Source of the DNA: an uncultured Pirellulaceae bacterium | Lineage (GTDB): Bacteria; Planctomycetota; Planctomycetia; Pirellulales; Pirellulaceae | NCBI GenBank assembly: GCA_947258905.1 | Contig: CAMYKF010000647.1 | Coordinates: 1 to 10,128 of the forward strand | Length of the DNA: 10,128 nucleotides | Direction of reading: 5' to 3' | Shown: piece after piece, positions 1 through 5,740 of the stretch | Layout of the letters: each line of letters opens with the position of its first letter | Numbering within the stretch: the stretch's first letter is position 1 | The notes under the pieces: model-generated | Told to the model about the DNA's origin: nothing | Databases searched by the model: none | Seen by the model: only the letters and a program-made list of their open reading frames with translations | Position numbers and translations under genes: made by a program

Positions 1-839
1 TATCCGGGTTCTTCGGTCAGCCGCGTCACGTTGGAGCCATCGGCATCCATGATGTAGATGTCCATGACGGCCGCCTGATGAAAATCGAACTGTTGCTGTT
101 CGAGTTCACTCAATTCGCCGTCCATGTAAGCGCGGCGATTGGAGGCAAAGGCAATCCTGGTGCCGTCGGGTGAATAGGAGCCTTCGGCGTCGTAGCCAAC
201 CGCATCGGTCAGTTTGGTGTACTCTTTGGAGCCCAAATCGAAAGCGTACAGCTCGTAGTGCTCGTCGTAGTCCCAGTTGTAGCGGCTGTCCTTGCCGGAG
301 GCCCGCAATTCCAGTTTGGCTTTTTGCTTTTCCAGGGAGTCGGGATCATCTTGCGTTGACGCATACATGACACGCTGGCCATTCGGGTGGATCCACGCGC
401 AAGTCGTCTTGCCATGTCCAGGCGAGATCGGAATGACGTCGCCGAACTCAAAGTCCATCACGAAGATTTGATAGAACGGATTCTCGGGCGAGCGTTCACT
501 TTGAAAGACCATGCGCTTGCCATCGGCACTGAAGTAGCCTTCGCCCGATCGCAGGCCTGTACTGGTGCGCTGCCGCACATCGGTAAAGAAGTTGTCCTCG
601 CCCTGGTCCTCATCGGTTTCGCTGGCCGTCTTTGTGGCGACCGGATCCTGCGTGGTCGTTTCGACCTGATCGCTGACGCTGACCGGCTTGGTGGTCACAC
701 GGTCCGCCGACTCGGGCTCGGTGGAGCCGGACATCATCCAGGAGATTCCGCCGACGGCCACTGCTGCCAGTAGCAAAATCGGTATCAGCGACAGCACATG
801 GTTCGAGGAATCGTGGCGGAAAACCGGTTTGGTGGTCAT
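1..839 (-). CDS. TolB-like PD40 beta-propeller protein, membrane-anchored, 3' end outside window
   Basis: This open frame starts at the ATG complementary to 837-839 and stays open to the left edge (279 complete codons seen). Residues 1-15 are short and mildly basic. Residues 16-36 are hydrophobic (SLIPILLLAAVAVGGISWMM) and read as an uncleaved signal anchor. Residues 38-85 are a Ser/Thr/Glu-rich linker. From about residue 95 there are blade-like repeats of the PD40/TolB type: GYFSADGKRMVFQSER (101-116), a weaker HPNGQRVMYAST (151-162), and EGSYSPDGTRIAFASNR (219-235), followed by DIYIMDADGSNVTRLT (260-275), the usual end of a TolB blade. The family folds as a beta propeller outside the cytoplasmic membrane and usually mediates protein or ligand contacts. 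In planctomycetes such proteins are often labelled Tol biopolymer transport proteins, but no tolA/tolQ/pal neighbours are visible, so a true Tol role is not supported. A C-terminal hydrolase domain beyond the edge is possible. A GAGAG lies about 8 nt upstream of the start; no upstream in-frame start competes nearby. Confidence 0.85.
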   Translation of the reverse strand, partial: MTTKPVFRHDSSNHVLSLIPILLLAAVAVGGISWMMSGSTEPESADRVTTKPVSVSDQVETTTQDPVATKTASETDEDQGEDNFFTDVRQRTSTGLRSGEGYFSADGKRMVFQSERSPENPFYQIFVMDFEFGDVIPISPGHGKTTCAWIHPNGQRVMYASTQDDPDSLEKQKAKLELRASGKDSRYNWDYDEHYELYAFDLGSKEYTKLTDAVGYDAEGSYSPDGTRIAFASNRRAYMDGELSELEQQQFDFHQAAVMDIYIMDADGSNVTRLTEEPG

Positions 840-1046
840 GGAAAGACTCTCGCAATTGGCGTATAGCGTGTAATAATGAATGACGTTCAGGATCTGCCTT
901 CCGGGACAAGTTGCCGCCCCGCCTGAACCTATTTTCCTATTTTGGAAAAAACATCCGCGTTTTCCAGGCCAAATCAACAAATGCCGTCCCGCGCGCATCT
1001 TGGCGATTCATCTTGCGGAACTGTCGGCGGAACTGGACGATGTACC

Positions 1047-1052
1047 TATAAT
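1047..1052 (+). promoter_or_regulatory. Candidate -10 box (TATAAT) upstream of the halogenase
   Basis: A perfect TATAAT reads toward the halogenase. No TTGACA-like -35 box is found 16-18 bp upstream; the position instead holds GC-rich sequence with the gcggaactg direct repeat. If this is the promoter, the transcript would carry a leader of roughly 180 nt that includes the dyads at 1153-1190. A single hexamer can occur by chance, so confidence is low. Confidence 0.3.
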
Positions 1053-1152
1053 GAACCGCTGGGGCCGCCGTGCCAGATTGTGGCTGGAATCCGGGTCCAG
1101 TCCGTTATTTTCCTCGATACCTCGCGGTCTGCATAGTTGCGGGTGGCAGTTT

Positions 1153-1190
1153 AAAACGGGCGTTTTGAAACAGCTGTTTGTGGCAGCCAC
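1153..1190. promoter_or_regulatory. Three abutting dyads (possible operator or leader structure) before the halogenase
   Basis: Three symmetric sequences lie almost end to end: aaaacg-gg-cgtttt (1153-1166), the perfect 12-bp palindrome aaacagctgttt (1168-1179), and gtggc-a-gccac (1180-1190). They end 48 bp before the halogenase start codon. Their symmetry is read directly from the sequence. A role as regulator-binding site or structured leader is inferred from position only. Confidence 0.35.
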
Positions 1191-1238
1191 CGGCGCAGGC
1201 CAGCTCTCCCGCCAGCACCCTAACCATTTCGTGTCATC

Positions 1239-2489
1239 ATGATTACCAAAAACGATACCTACGATTGTCTCGTCATGGGGGCCGGCCCCGGAGGCTGTAC
1301 GACGGCGGCACTGGTTGCCGCTCGCGGATTCCGCACCGCTCTGGTGGAACGCGAGAAAATGCCGCAAATGAAAGTCGGCGAATCGCTGATGCCCGAATCG
1401 TACTGGATTTTTGAGAAGCTCGGTATTCTTGAGGAATTCAAAAAACTCGGATTCGTCCGCAAAAACGGCGTGCAGTTCGTCAGCTCGTCGGACAAGGAAT
1501 CGCAACCCTTTTTCTTCCGCGAGCATGACGATCGCGACTGCGCCGATTCCTGGCATGTCGAGCGCGCCCGCTTTGACCAGTTGCTCTACGAAACCGCTGC
1601 CAAAAACGGTGCGACCTGCATCGAAGAAACACGTGTGATGGATGTGCAGTTCAACAACAACGGCCTGCACTCGGTGATCGTCCGCGGCAGCGATGGCAAG
1701 GACAAAACACTCAAGGCCCGTGTCGTGGTCGATGCCACGGGTCAGCAAGCCATGCTGGCCAGTCGCATGGGCACCAGGCAAATTGACCCGGACCTGAAAA
1801 AGGCCGCCATCTGGACTTACTTCCGCGGCGCCGAACGTAACGGCGGCAAGAATCCGGAAGTCACCTGTATTCTGCACACCAACACCAGGGACGCCTGGTT
1901 CTGGTACATCCCGCTGAGCGATGATCTGGTCAGCGTCGGATTGGTCGGCGACAACGATTTTATTCTCAAACGCAATTGCAAGCCCGAAGAGGCTTTCCGG
2001 CAGGAAATGGCCAATTGCCCGGGCATCCAGCGGCGATTGCGGGACGCTCAACAGGAAGGCAAGTATCTGGTGGCCAAGGAGTTTTCCTACACGACGACCG
2101 AGCGGGCCGGTGACGGCTGGTTGCTGGTCGGTGATGCCTACGGGTTCATCGATCCAATCTATTCTTCGGGCGTCTATTTGGCGCTGAAGTCCGGCGACAT
2201 GGCCGCCGATGCGATCTGCAACGGGCTGCGCAGCAACGATCTGTCGGCTGAGCGATTGGGAGCGTGGACGTATGAATTCGACGCGGGCGTACACTGGATT
2301 CGCAAACTGGTGCATTCGTTCTACACCCGCGAATTCAGCTTTGGCCAATTCATGAAGCAGTATCCGCAACACGGACCCAACCTCACCAATTTGCTGGTCG
2401 GGCGCGTTTTCGAAGGCCAACCTGGAGAGATGTTTGCTGACCTCGATCCGTGGATCGAACAGGTCAAATCGCAGGCCGCCGGCGCGTAA
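1239..2489 (+). CDS. Flavin-dependent halogenase-like FAD oxidoreductase (CmlS/phenol-halogenase type)
   Basis: The 416-aa product is predicted to be soluble and cytoplasmic. In this family FADH2 and O2 convert chloride or bromide to hypohalous acid, which is passed to a catalytic lysine that halogenates an electron-rich substrate. Visible motifs: the dinucleotide-binding GAGPGG (14-19) with the acidic end of beta-2, LVERE (35-39); VGESLMP (46-52), matching VGESLLP of CmlS-type halogenases; FVRKNGVQF (72-80), whose Lys75 aligns with the catalytic Lys of CmlS (YVKKPSATF); WFWYIP (220-225), fitting the halogenase WxWxIP signature that blocks monooxygenase chemistry; and GDAYGFIDPIYSSGV (298-312), which holds the flavin-binding GD motif and the FxxPxxSxG halogenase motif. 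The C-terminus is shorter than in CmlS (about 570 aa), lacking its extra C-terminal domain. There is no clear Shine-Dalgarno sequence before ATG 1239, but the N-terminus starts just before the Rossmann strand, as expected. Alternatives are a geranylgeranyl reductase or a plain hydroxylase of the same fold, disfavoured by WxWxIP and Lys75. Substrate unknown; no biosynthetic cluster is visible. Confidence 0.85.
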   Translation: MITKNDTYDCLVMGAGPGGCTTAALVAARGFRTALVEREKMPQMKVGESLMPESYWIFEKLGILEEFKKLGFVRKNGVQFVSSSDKESQPFFFREHDDRDCADSWHVERARFDQLLYETAAKNGATCIEETRVMDVQFNNNGLHSVIVRGSDGKDKTLKARVVVDATGQQAMLASRMGTRQIDPDLKKAAIWTYFRGAERNGGKNPEVTCILHTNTRDAWFWYIPLSDDLVSVGLVGDNDFILKRNCKPEEAFRQEMANCPGIQRRLRDAQQEGKYLVAKEFSYTTTERAGDGWLLVGDAYGFIDPIYSSGVYLALKSGDMAADAICNGLRSNDLSAERLGAWTYEFDAGVHWIRKLVHSFYTREFSFGQFMKQYPQHGPNLTNLLVGRVFEGQPGEMFADLDPWIEQVKSQAAGA

Positions 2490-2504
2490 AACATCCTTCT
2501 CCGT

Positions 2505-2528
2505 TGCCGAGCGAGGCCTCGCTCGGCA
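2505..2528. terminator. 24-bp perfect palindrome, possible terminator-like hairpin after the halogenase
   Basis: The left arm tgccgagcgagg is followed immediately by its exact reverse complement cctcgctcggca. It starts 15 nt after the halogenase stop codon. An RNA copy would form a GC-rich hairpin, but no run of T follows (next bases are tactccgtta), so it is not a classical intrinsic terminator. It could equally be a dispersed palindromic repeat or protein-binding site. Confidence 0.4.
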
Positions 2529-2581
2529 TACTCCGTTATCGCATCCCGATGGCTTGCGCAAGGCCTCTCTCGCCTGCAATT

Positions 2582-2617
2582 TCATCATTCGAAATTCCTT
2601 TTGCGACATTCGATATT
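2582..2617 (+). repeat. Dispersed repeat, copy A (36 bp)
   Basis: This 36-bp copy contains gaaattccttttgcgacatt and ends in cgatatt. It matches the copy at 2694-2729 at 31 of 36 positions, aligned by eye without gaps. The two copies are offset by 112 bp in the same orientation. Sequences of the ttcctt-gttcgacat-cgatatt type are, to my recollection, common intergenic repeats in planctomycete-like genomes. Confidence 0.6.
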
Positions 2618-2693
2618 AATGCGGCGGGCCGGATAAGGGGGAGGAATCACTCCTGCGGGCGATGAAGAACGAAGGGCCTGCTCTTCCACAACG

Positions 2694-2729
2694 TCATCAT
2701 TCAACATTCCTTGTTCGACATCCGATATT
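2694..2729 (+). repeat. Dispersed repeat, copy B (36 bp)
   Basis: This is the second direct copy, with aacattccttgttcgacat inside and cgatatt at its end. It differs from copy A at 5 of 36 positions. Its core also forms the left arm of the inverted repeat at 2704-2771, so the same core occurs three times within 200 bp. Confidence 0.6.
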
Positions 2730-2771
2730 CGGGCTCGTACTCCGAACCGCAGAATGTCGAACAAGGAATGT
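2704..2771. repeat. 18-bp perfect inverted repeat with 32-nt spacer
   Basis: acattccttgttcgacat (2704-2721) and atgtcgaacaaggaatgt (2754-2771) are exact reverse complements. The match stops at both ends. The 32-nt spacer (2722-2753) contains gatattcggg and a tactccgaacc stretch. It can form a stable stem-loop in DNA or RNA. Likely a mobile or REP-like repeat unit; no transposase is nearby. Confidence 0.75.
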
Positions 2772-3051
2772 CCAAGGCAGAAGTTGCACTTCGTCGTTCG
2801 GCCCTCCAAAGTGGAAACACTGTCGCCGCGTTTCGGAGCCGAATCGCCGACTTTGGGAATGCGAAGCGTTAGCGGATGAGAATATCCGGGTTTGGGTTCC
2901 GATCATCCACAACGCGAACAAACCGTTTCAGAGAAAAAGCCGGGCGCGATTCTCTTCCGGTTCGACCAATTCGCATTCGCCCCCCGGGCGACGACGGCGG
3001 CGAATTGTGAATAATGAATGATCAACTGTGTTGTGAACGAGAGAGAATCCC

Positions 3052-3978
3052 ATGATCGCGCTGCACCGGCTGTTGCATCAAATCATCGACTATGCGGGGT
3101 TGTTCCCGCCGGCTGGCCTGCCGCTGGACGCCGTCACACGGAACTATCACGGGTACGTGACCAGCCGGCACAGCTGGATGCTGGCGCGGTTGATCGTGCC
3201 CGCCACAAGGTTGCAGGAATTCGCCGCTGCGTGCCGTGCCGCGTTTCCGGACGGAACGGGGCAAAACCGCTGGAAGATCAGCGCGTTGATTCCGGCGGTG
3301 TCCGACGATTTATTTGGCAATGCGATCGAATCAATCGAAGCCTTTAACCTGCAGGGCGAGTTTGCGCAGGTCGACACGGTCGAGGGAAAATTGCCGACGG
3401 CTGAACTGGTTGGCGATTCGGTGGCGGACATTCCAGCCGAACTAAACGCCTTTCTGGAGATTCCTCACGCCGATCCCGACGTCATCATTCGGGACCTTGC
3501 ATCGACAGGACGGGAAAATGCGTTTGCCAAAATTCGCACGGGCGGCGTGACCCCGGACCTGATCCCCTCCAGCGAGCGCGTGGCCAATTTCATTGCCCGC
3601 TGTGCCGTTGCCAATCTCGGCTTCAAGGCCACTGCCGGGCTCCATCATCCGCTGCGTGGCGATTACCGTCTGACCTATGAAACGGGCTCGGCGCTGGGCC
3701 GCATGCACGGCTTTATCAATGTTTTCGTGGCTGCCTGCTTTGCCCGCTGTCACGGCTGGTCGAGCGAGCATCTGGTCCCGCTGCTGGAGACCACCTCGTC
3801 TCAGGCGTTTGTGCTGGAAGAAACGCAGATCTCCTTTGCAGGTTTATCCCTGTCGGCCAGCGAGATTGAATCAGTCCGCCGGGACTTCGCCATTTCATTT
3901 GGCTCCTGCTCCTTCACCGAGCCGGTCGAGGATCTTGCATCGTTGGGCTGGTTGGCGGACGCCGCAAAAACGGTCTAA
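3052..3978 (+). CDS. Conserved protein of unknown function, upstream of fumarylacetoacetase
   Basis: The 308-aa product has no signal peptide and no membrane segment and is predicted to be cytoplasmic. The purine-rich gagagagaa at 3039-3047, 4 nt before ATG 3052, is the best ribosome-binding site in the window and supports this start. Strongly patterned segments: DYAGLFPPA (13-21), FLEIP (134-138), AKIRTGG (159-165) followed by IPSSERVANFIARC (171-184), FKATAGLHHPLRG (191-203), MHGFINVF (218-225) and FGSCSFTEPVEDL (283-295). I recognise the KxRTGG...FKATAGLHHP...HGFxN combination as typical of uncharacterised proteins in several phyla but cannot attach a function. The spacing of the acid (E136), Lys160/Arg162 and Lys192/His198/His199 at predicted strand ends suggests a TIM-barrel-like enzyme; this is inference. 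The gene is co-directional with fumarylacetoacetase, but 256 bp with a repeat element lie between them, so shared transcription is uncertain. Confidence 0.85.
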   Translation: MIALHRLLHQIIDYAGLFPPAGLPLDAVTRNYHGYVTSRHSWMLARLIVPATRLQEFAAACRAAFPDGTGQNRWKISALIPAVSDDLFGNAIESIEAFNLQGEFAQVDTVEGKLPTAELVGDSVADIPAELNAFLEIPHADPDVIIRDLASTGRENAFAKIRTGGVTPDLIPSSERVANFIARCAVANLGFKATAGLHHPLRGDYRLTYETGSALGRMHGFINVFVAACFARCHGWSSEHLVPLLETTSSQAFVLEETQISFAGLSLSASEIESVRRDFAISFGSCSFTEPVEDLASLGWLADAAKTV

Positions 3979-3985
3979 TAGCAGG

Positions 3986-4193
3986 CCTTCTCCCTCGGGG
4001 AGAAGGTGGCGGCGCAGCCGACGGAAGAGGGCCAGTCAGGCATGTGTCGCGGAAAGCCAGAGAATGAGGCAAGTTTGACCTGACAAGTCTCGGATTGTGT
4101 TTTTGACAGACTCGCTCGTCGTCGTCTTGTCTCTTGCCTTTGCGGCCCTCACCCGTCCCGGAGCCGGGACACCCTCTCCCCGAGGGAGGGAGT
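3986..4193. repeat. MITE/REP-like element with imperfect terminal inverted repeats
   Basis: The left arm (3986-4033) and right arm (4144-about 4193) are imperfect reverse complements. Shared blocks include ggccctc (4144-4150 against 4027-4033) and a 13-bp exact block, tccctcggggaga (3991-4003) against tctccccgaggga (4175-4187). Each arm also folds on itself: ccttctccc-tcg-gggagaagg (3986-4006) and gtcccgg-ag-ccgggac (4155-4170). The interior of about 110 bp has no open frame of note. It fills almost the whole gap between two genes and starts 7 nt after the first gene's stop, so its left hairpin may also end or stabilise that transcript. The structure resembles non-autonomous palindromic elements; no target-site duplication was identified. 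Confidence 0.65.
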
Positions 4194-4234
4194 TTGCTTG
4201 ACATCTTCCTCATTCATTTGCACCGACATAGCCC

Positions 4235-5578
4235 ATGCGACCCATCGACCACACTCACAATCCCGAATTGACATCCTGGATCGACAGTGCCAACGCACCT
4301 GACTCTGATTTCCCGATTCAGAACCTGCCATTTTGCCGTTTTCAAACCGCGGCCGGCTCGATCTCGATTGGCGTGGGCATCGGCTCCCTGGTTCTGGACC
4401 TCGCAGCGGCGTGCAACCTGTTTGCTCCGGATTTGCGTGACGCGATTTCGTCCCGTTCGCTGAAATCGGTCATGCAGTTACCCGTCGCGCAGCGAATTGC
4501 CTTGCGGCAGCGCATCAGCGAACTGCTCAGCGCCGATTGCGGAGAATTGCAGGACGATACGGAGCTGCGCGAGCGGGCCGTGCCGGGCCAGGACCAGGTG
4601 CAATTGCTGATTCCGGCACAAAGTCGTGACTACACCGACTTCTACGCCTCGGTGTTTCACGCTACCAACGTGGGCAGCATGTTTCGGCCCAACAACCCGC
4701 TGTTGCCCAACTACAAACATGTGCCCATCGGTTACCACGGTCGGGCCAGCAGTCTGGTCGTCAGCGGCACGCCCGTACGCCGGCCCGTTGGTCAGTTGTC
4801 GCCGGCCGAGGAAGGCGGCGCGCCGAGTCGTGGTCCCTGCAAGTTGCTGGACTATGAGATGGAAGTCGGCTTTTATGTCGGCCCCGGGAATGAACTGGGA
4901 ACCACGATTCCCATCGCCGCAGCCGAGGATCATATCTTTGGCATGGCACTCGTTAATGACTGGTCAGCCCGCGATATTCAAAAGTGGGAGTATCAACCGC
5001 TGGGTCCGTTTCTGGCCAAGTCCTTCGCCACAACGGTCGCGCCGTGGATCGTGACCATGGAGGCACTCGCACCGTTCCGTTGTGCGGCATTCCAGCGGCC
5101 AGAGGGCGATCCGCAGCCACTGCCCTACCTGACACTCGAATCCAATCAGTCGCAAGGCGGAGTCGACTTGCAATTGCAGGTGGCCATCTCCACGGCGGCC
5201 ATGCGCGAACAAGGCTTGCCGCCGCACCCGCTCAGTTCCGGCAGCTTTCGCGATATGTACTGGACCATCTCGCAAATGCTGACTCACCACAGCAGCAATG
5301 GTTGCAACATGCAGCCGGGTGATTTGCTGGCCAGCGGGACCGTTTCCAACCGTGATCGCGGCTCACGCGGTTGCCTGCTGGAAATGACCTGGGACGGCGA
5401 TTTGGACAATCCCGTGCCCGGCACTCAGCGAACCGCCATACAATTGCCGGGAGGCGAGGAGCGCAAGTTTCTGGCTGACGGGGATCGGGTCATCATGACT
5501 GGTTTCTGTGACAACGATCAGTACCGTCGCATCGGGTTTGGCACGTGCCAGGGGACGATTTTGCCGGCCACCGAATGA
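4235..5578 (+). CDS. fahA: Fumarylacetoacetase
   Basis: The 447-aa product hydrolyses 4-fumarylacetoacetate to fumarate and acetoacetate, the last step of homogentisate (Tyr/Phe) catabolism, in the cytoplasm. Length matches the family (about 420-440 aa). The small N-terminal domain carries SWIDSANAPDSDFPIQNLPF (14-33). The catalytic domain holds DYTDFYASVFHATNVGSMFR (132-151), PIGYHGRASSLVVSGTPVRR (164-183), YEMEVGFYVGPGN (207-219), NDWSARDIQKWEYQPLGPF (241-259) and KFLADGDRVIMTGFC (411-425). By alignment from memory with mouse FAH, metal ligands are Asp135, Glu208, Glu210 and Asp242; His142 is the catalytic base; Arg151, Gln249 and Lys262 are active-site residues. The position of mouse Glu364, partner of the catalytic His, is Asp374 here (GTVSNRD). 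ATG 4235 has no strong Shine-Dalgarno sequence, but homologues begin with a similar THDP..xSW segment, supporting it. No homogentisate dioxygenase or maleylacetoacetate isomerase gene is in the window. Confidence 0.97.
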   Translation: MRPIDHTHNPELTSWIDSANAPDSDFPIQNLPFCRFQTAAGSISIGVGIGSLVLDLAAACNLFAPDLRDAISSRSLKSVMQLPVAQRIALRQRISELLSADCGELQDDTELRERAVPGQDQVQLLIPAQSRDYTDFYASVFHATNVGSMFRPNNPLLPNYKHVPIGYHGRASSLVVSGTPVRRPVGQLSPAEEGGAPSRGPCKLLDYEMEVGFYVGPGNELGTTIPIAAAEDHIFGMALVNDWSARDIQKWEYQPLGPFLAKSFATTVAPWIVTMEALAPFRCAAFQRPEGDPQPLPYLTLESNQSQGGVDLQLQVAISTAAMREQGLPPHPLSSGSFRDMYWTISQMLTHHSSNGCNMQPGDLLASGTVSNRDRGSRGCLLEMTWDGDLDNPVPGTQRTAIQLPGGEERKFLADGDRVIMTGFCDNDQYRRIGFGTCQGTILPATE

Positions 5579-5680
5579 CGCAGGTGCCGGCCACCGTTGG
5601 CCTGTGTCAAATTGTCGCACCGGTGTCGTGGTGTGAGTTTCTCCACGGTCTTTGCCGTATCCAGCCGTTTTTGGCAGCGC

Positions 5681-5686
5681 TATAAT
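5681..5686 (+). promoter_or_regulatory. Candidate -10 box (TATAAT) upstream of the lipoprotein gene
   Basis: A perfect TATAAT lies 54 bp before ATG 5741 and about 100 bp after the fumarylacetoacetase stop, in the only non-coding gap before the lipoprotein. No good -35 hexamer is at 16-18 bp; ttgccg at 5652-5657 is too far (23 bp) and ttggca at 5671-5676 too close. It would give the lipoprotein and the ResB-CcsA gene a promoter separate from fumarylacetoacetase. Confidence 0.4.
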
Positions 5687-5740
5687 GTTGGTGGTGCCGA
5701 AATTCCCGAAGTCTCCCGTTCACCGTCTGTCTGGGTACTG

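Larger units (their letters stand above)
840..1238. other. Divergent intergenic region with dyad-rich sequence
   Basis: This is the 399-bp spacer between the divergently transcribed PD40 protein and the halogenase, so it must carry both promoters. No believable coding sequence was found on either strand; the frames here are short or are antisense to the halogenase. It contains an A+T-rich patch with alternating TTTTCC/GGAAAA half-sites (932-966), a 9-bp direct repeat gcggaactg at 1015-1023 and 1027-1035, a perfect TATAAT at 1047-1052, and three abutting dyads at 1153-1190. These are described separately where they stand out. Confidence 0.7.
2490..3051. other. Gene-free intergenic region with palindromic repeats
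   Basis: This 562-bp stretch lies between the halogenase and the 308-aa protein. Short frames exist (for example 2662-3021 plus), but their products are low-complexity, Arg/Ser-rich and made largely of translated repeat sequence, so none is called. Contents: a 24-bp perfect palindrome (2505-2528), two direct copies of a 36-bp repeat (2582-2617 and 2694-2729), and an 18-bp perfect inverted repeat (2704-2721 with 2754-2771). The remainder (about 2800-3035) shows nothing I can name. Confidence 0.65.

Noticed and set aside
387..909. Plus-strand and alternative minus-strand frames (387-773 plus, 610-909 minus, 688-873 plus)
   Set aside because: They overlap the PD40 protein in other frames. The frame starting at 839 on the minus strand has a membrane anchor and propeller repeats and stays open to the edge.
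1015..1035. 9-bp direct repeat gcggaactg upstream of the TATAAT at 1047
   Set aside because: Two short copies 12 bp apart could be a regulator site, but length and spacing give too little support for a separate claim.
1008..2609. 533-aa open frame on the minus strand, antisense to the halogenase
   Set aside because: The plus-strand frame here has clear halogenase motifs. The antisense product shows no recognisable motif and reads as the mirror of a GC-rich gene with few antisense stops.
2662..3021. 119-aa plus-strand frame in the gap after the halogenase
   Set aside because: Most of it is translated inverted-repeat sequence, rich in Arg and Ser, with no ribosome-binding site or domain. Likely non-coding.
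4478..4933. 151-aa minus-strand frame inside fumarylacetoacetase
   Set aside because: It is antisense to a gene with near-complete family conservation; its product has no recognisable features.
5562..5596. 12-bp direct repeat tgccggccaccg (5562-5573 and 5585-5596) across the fumarylacetoacetase stop
   Set aside because: Only two short GC-rich copies, one inside coding sequence, with no accompanying structure; probably chance or slippage.
5597..5740. N-terminal extension of the lipoprotein frame back to the TTG at 5597
   Set aside because: It would bury the lipoprotein signal peptide about 80 residues inside the protein and place the TATAAT box within the gene.
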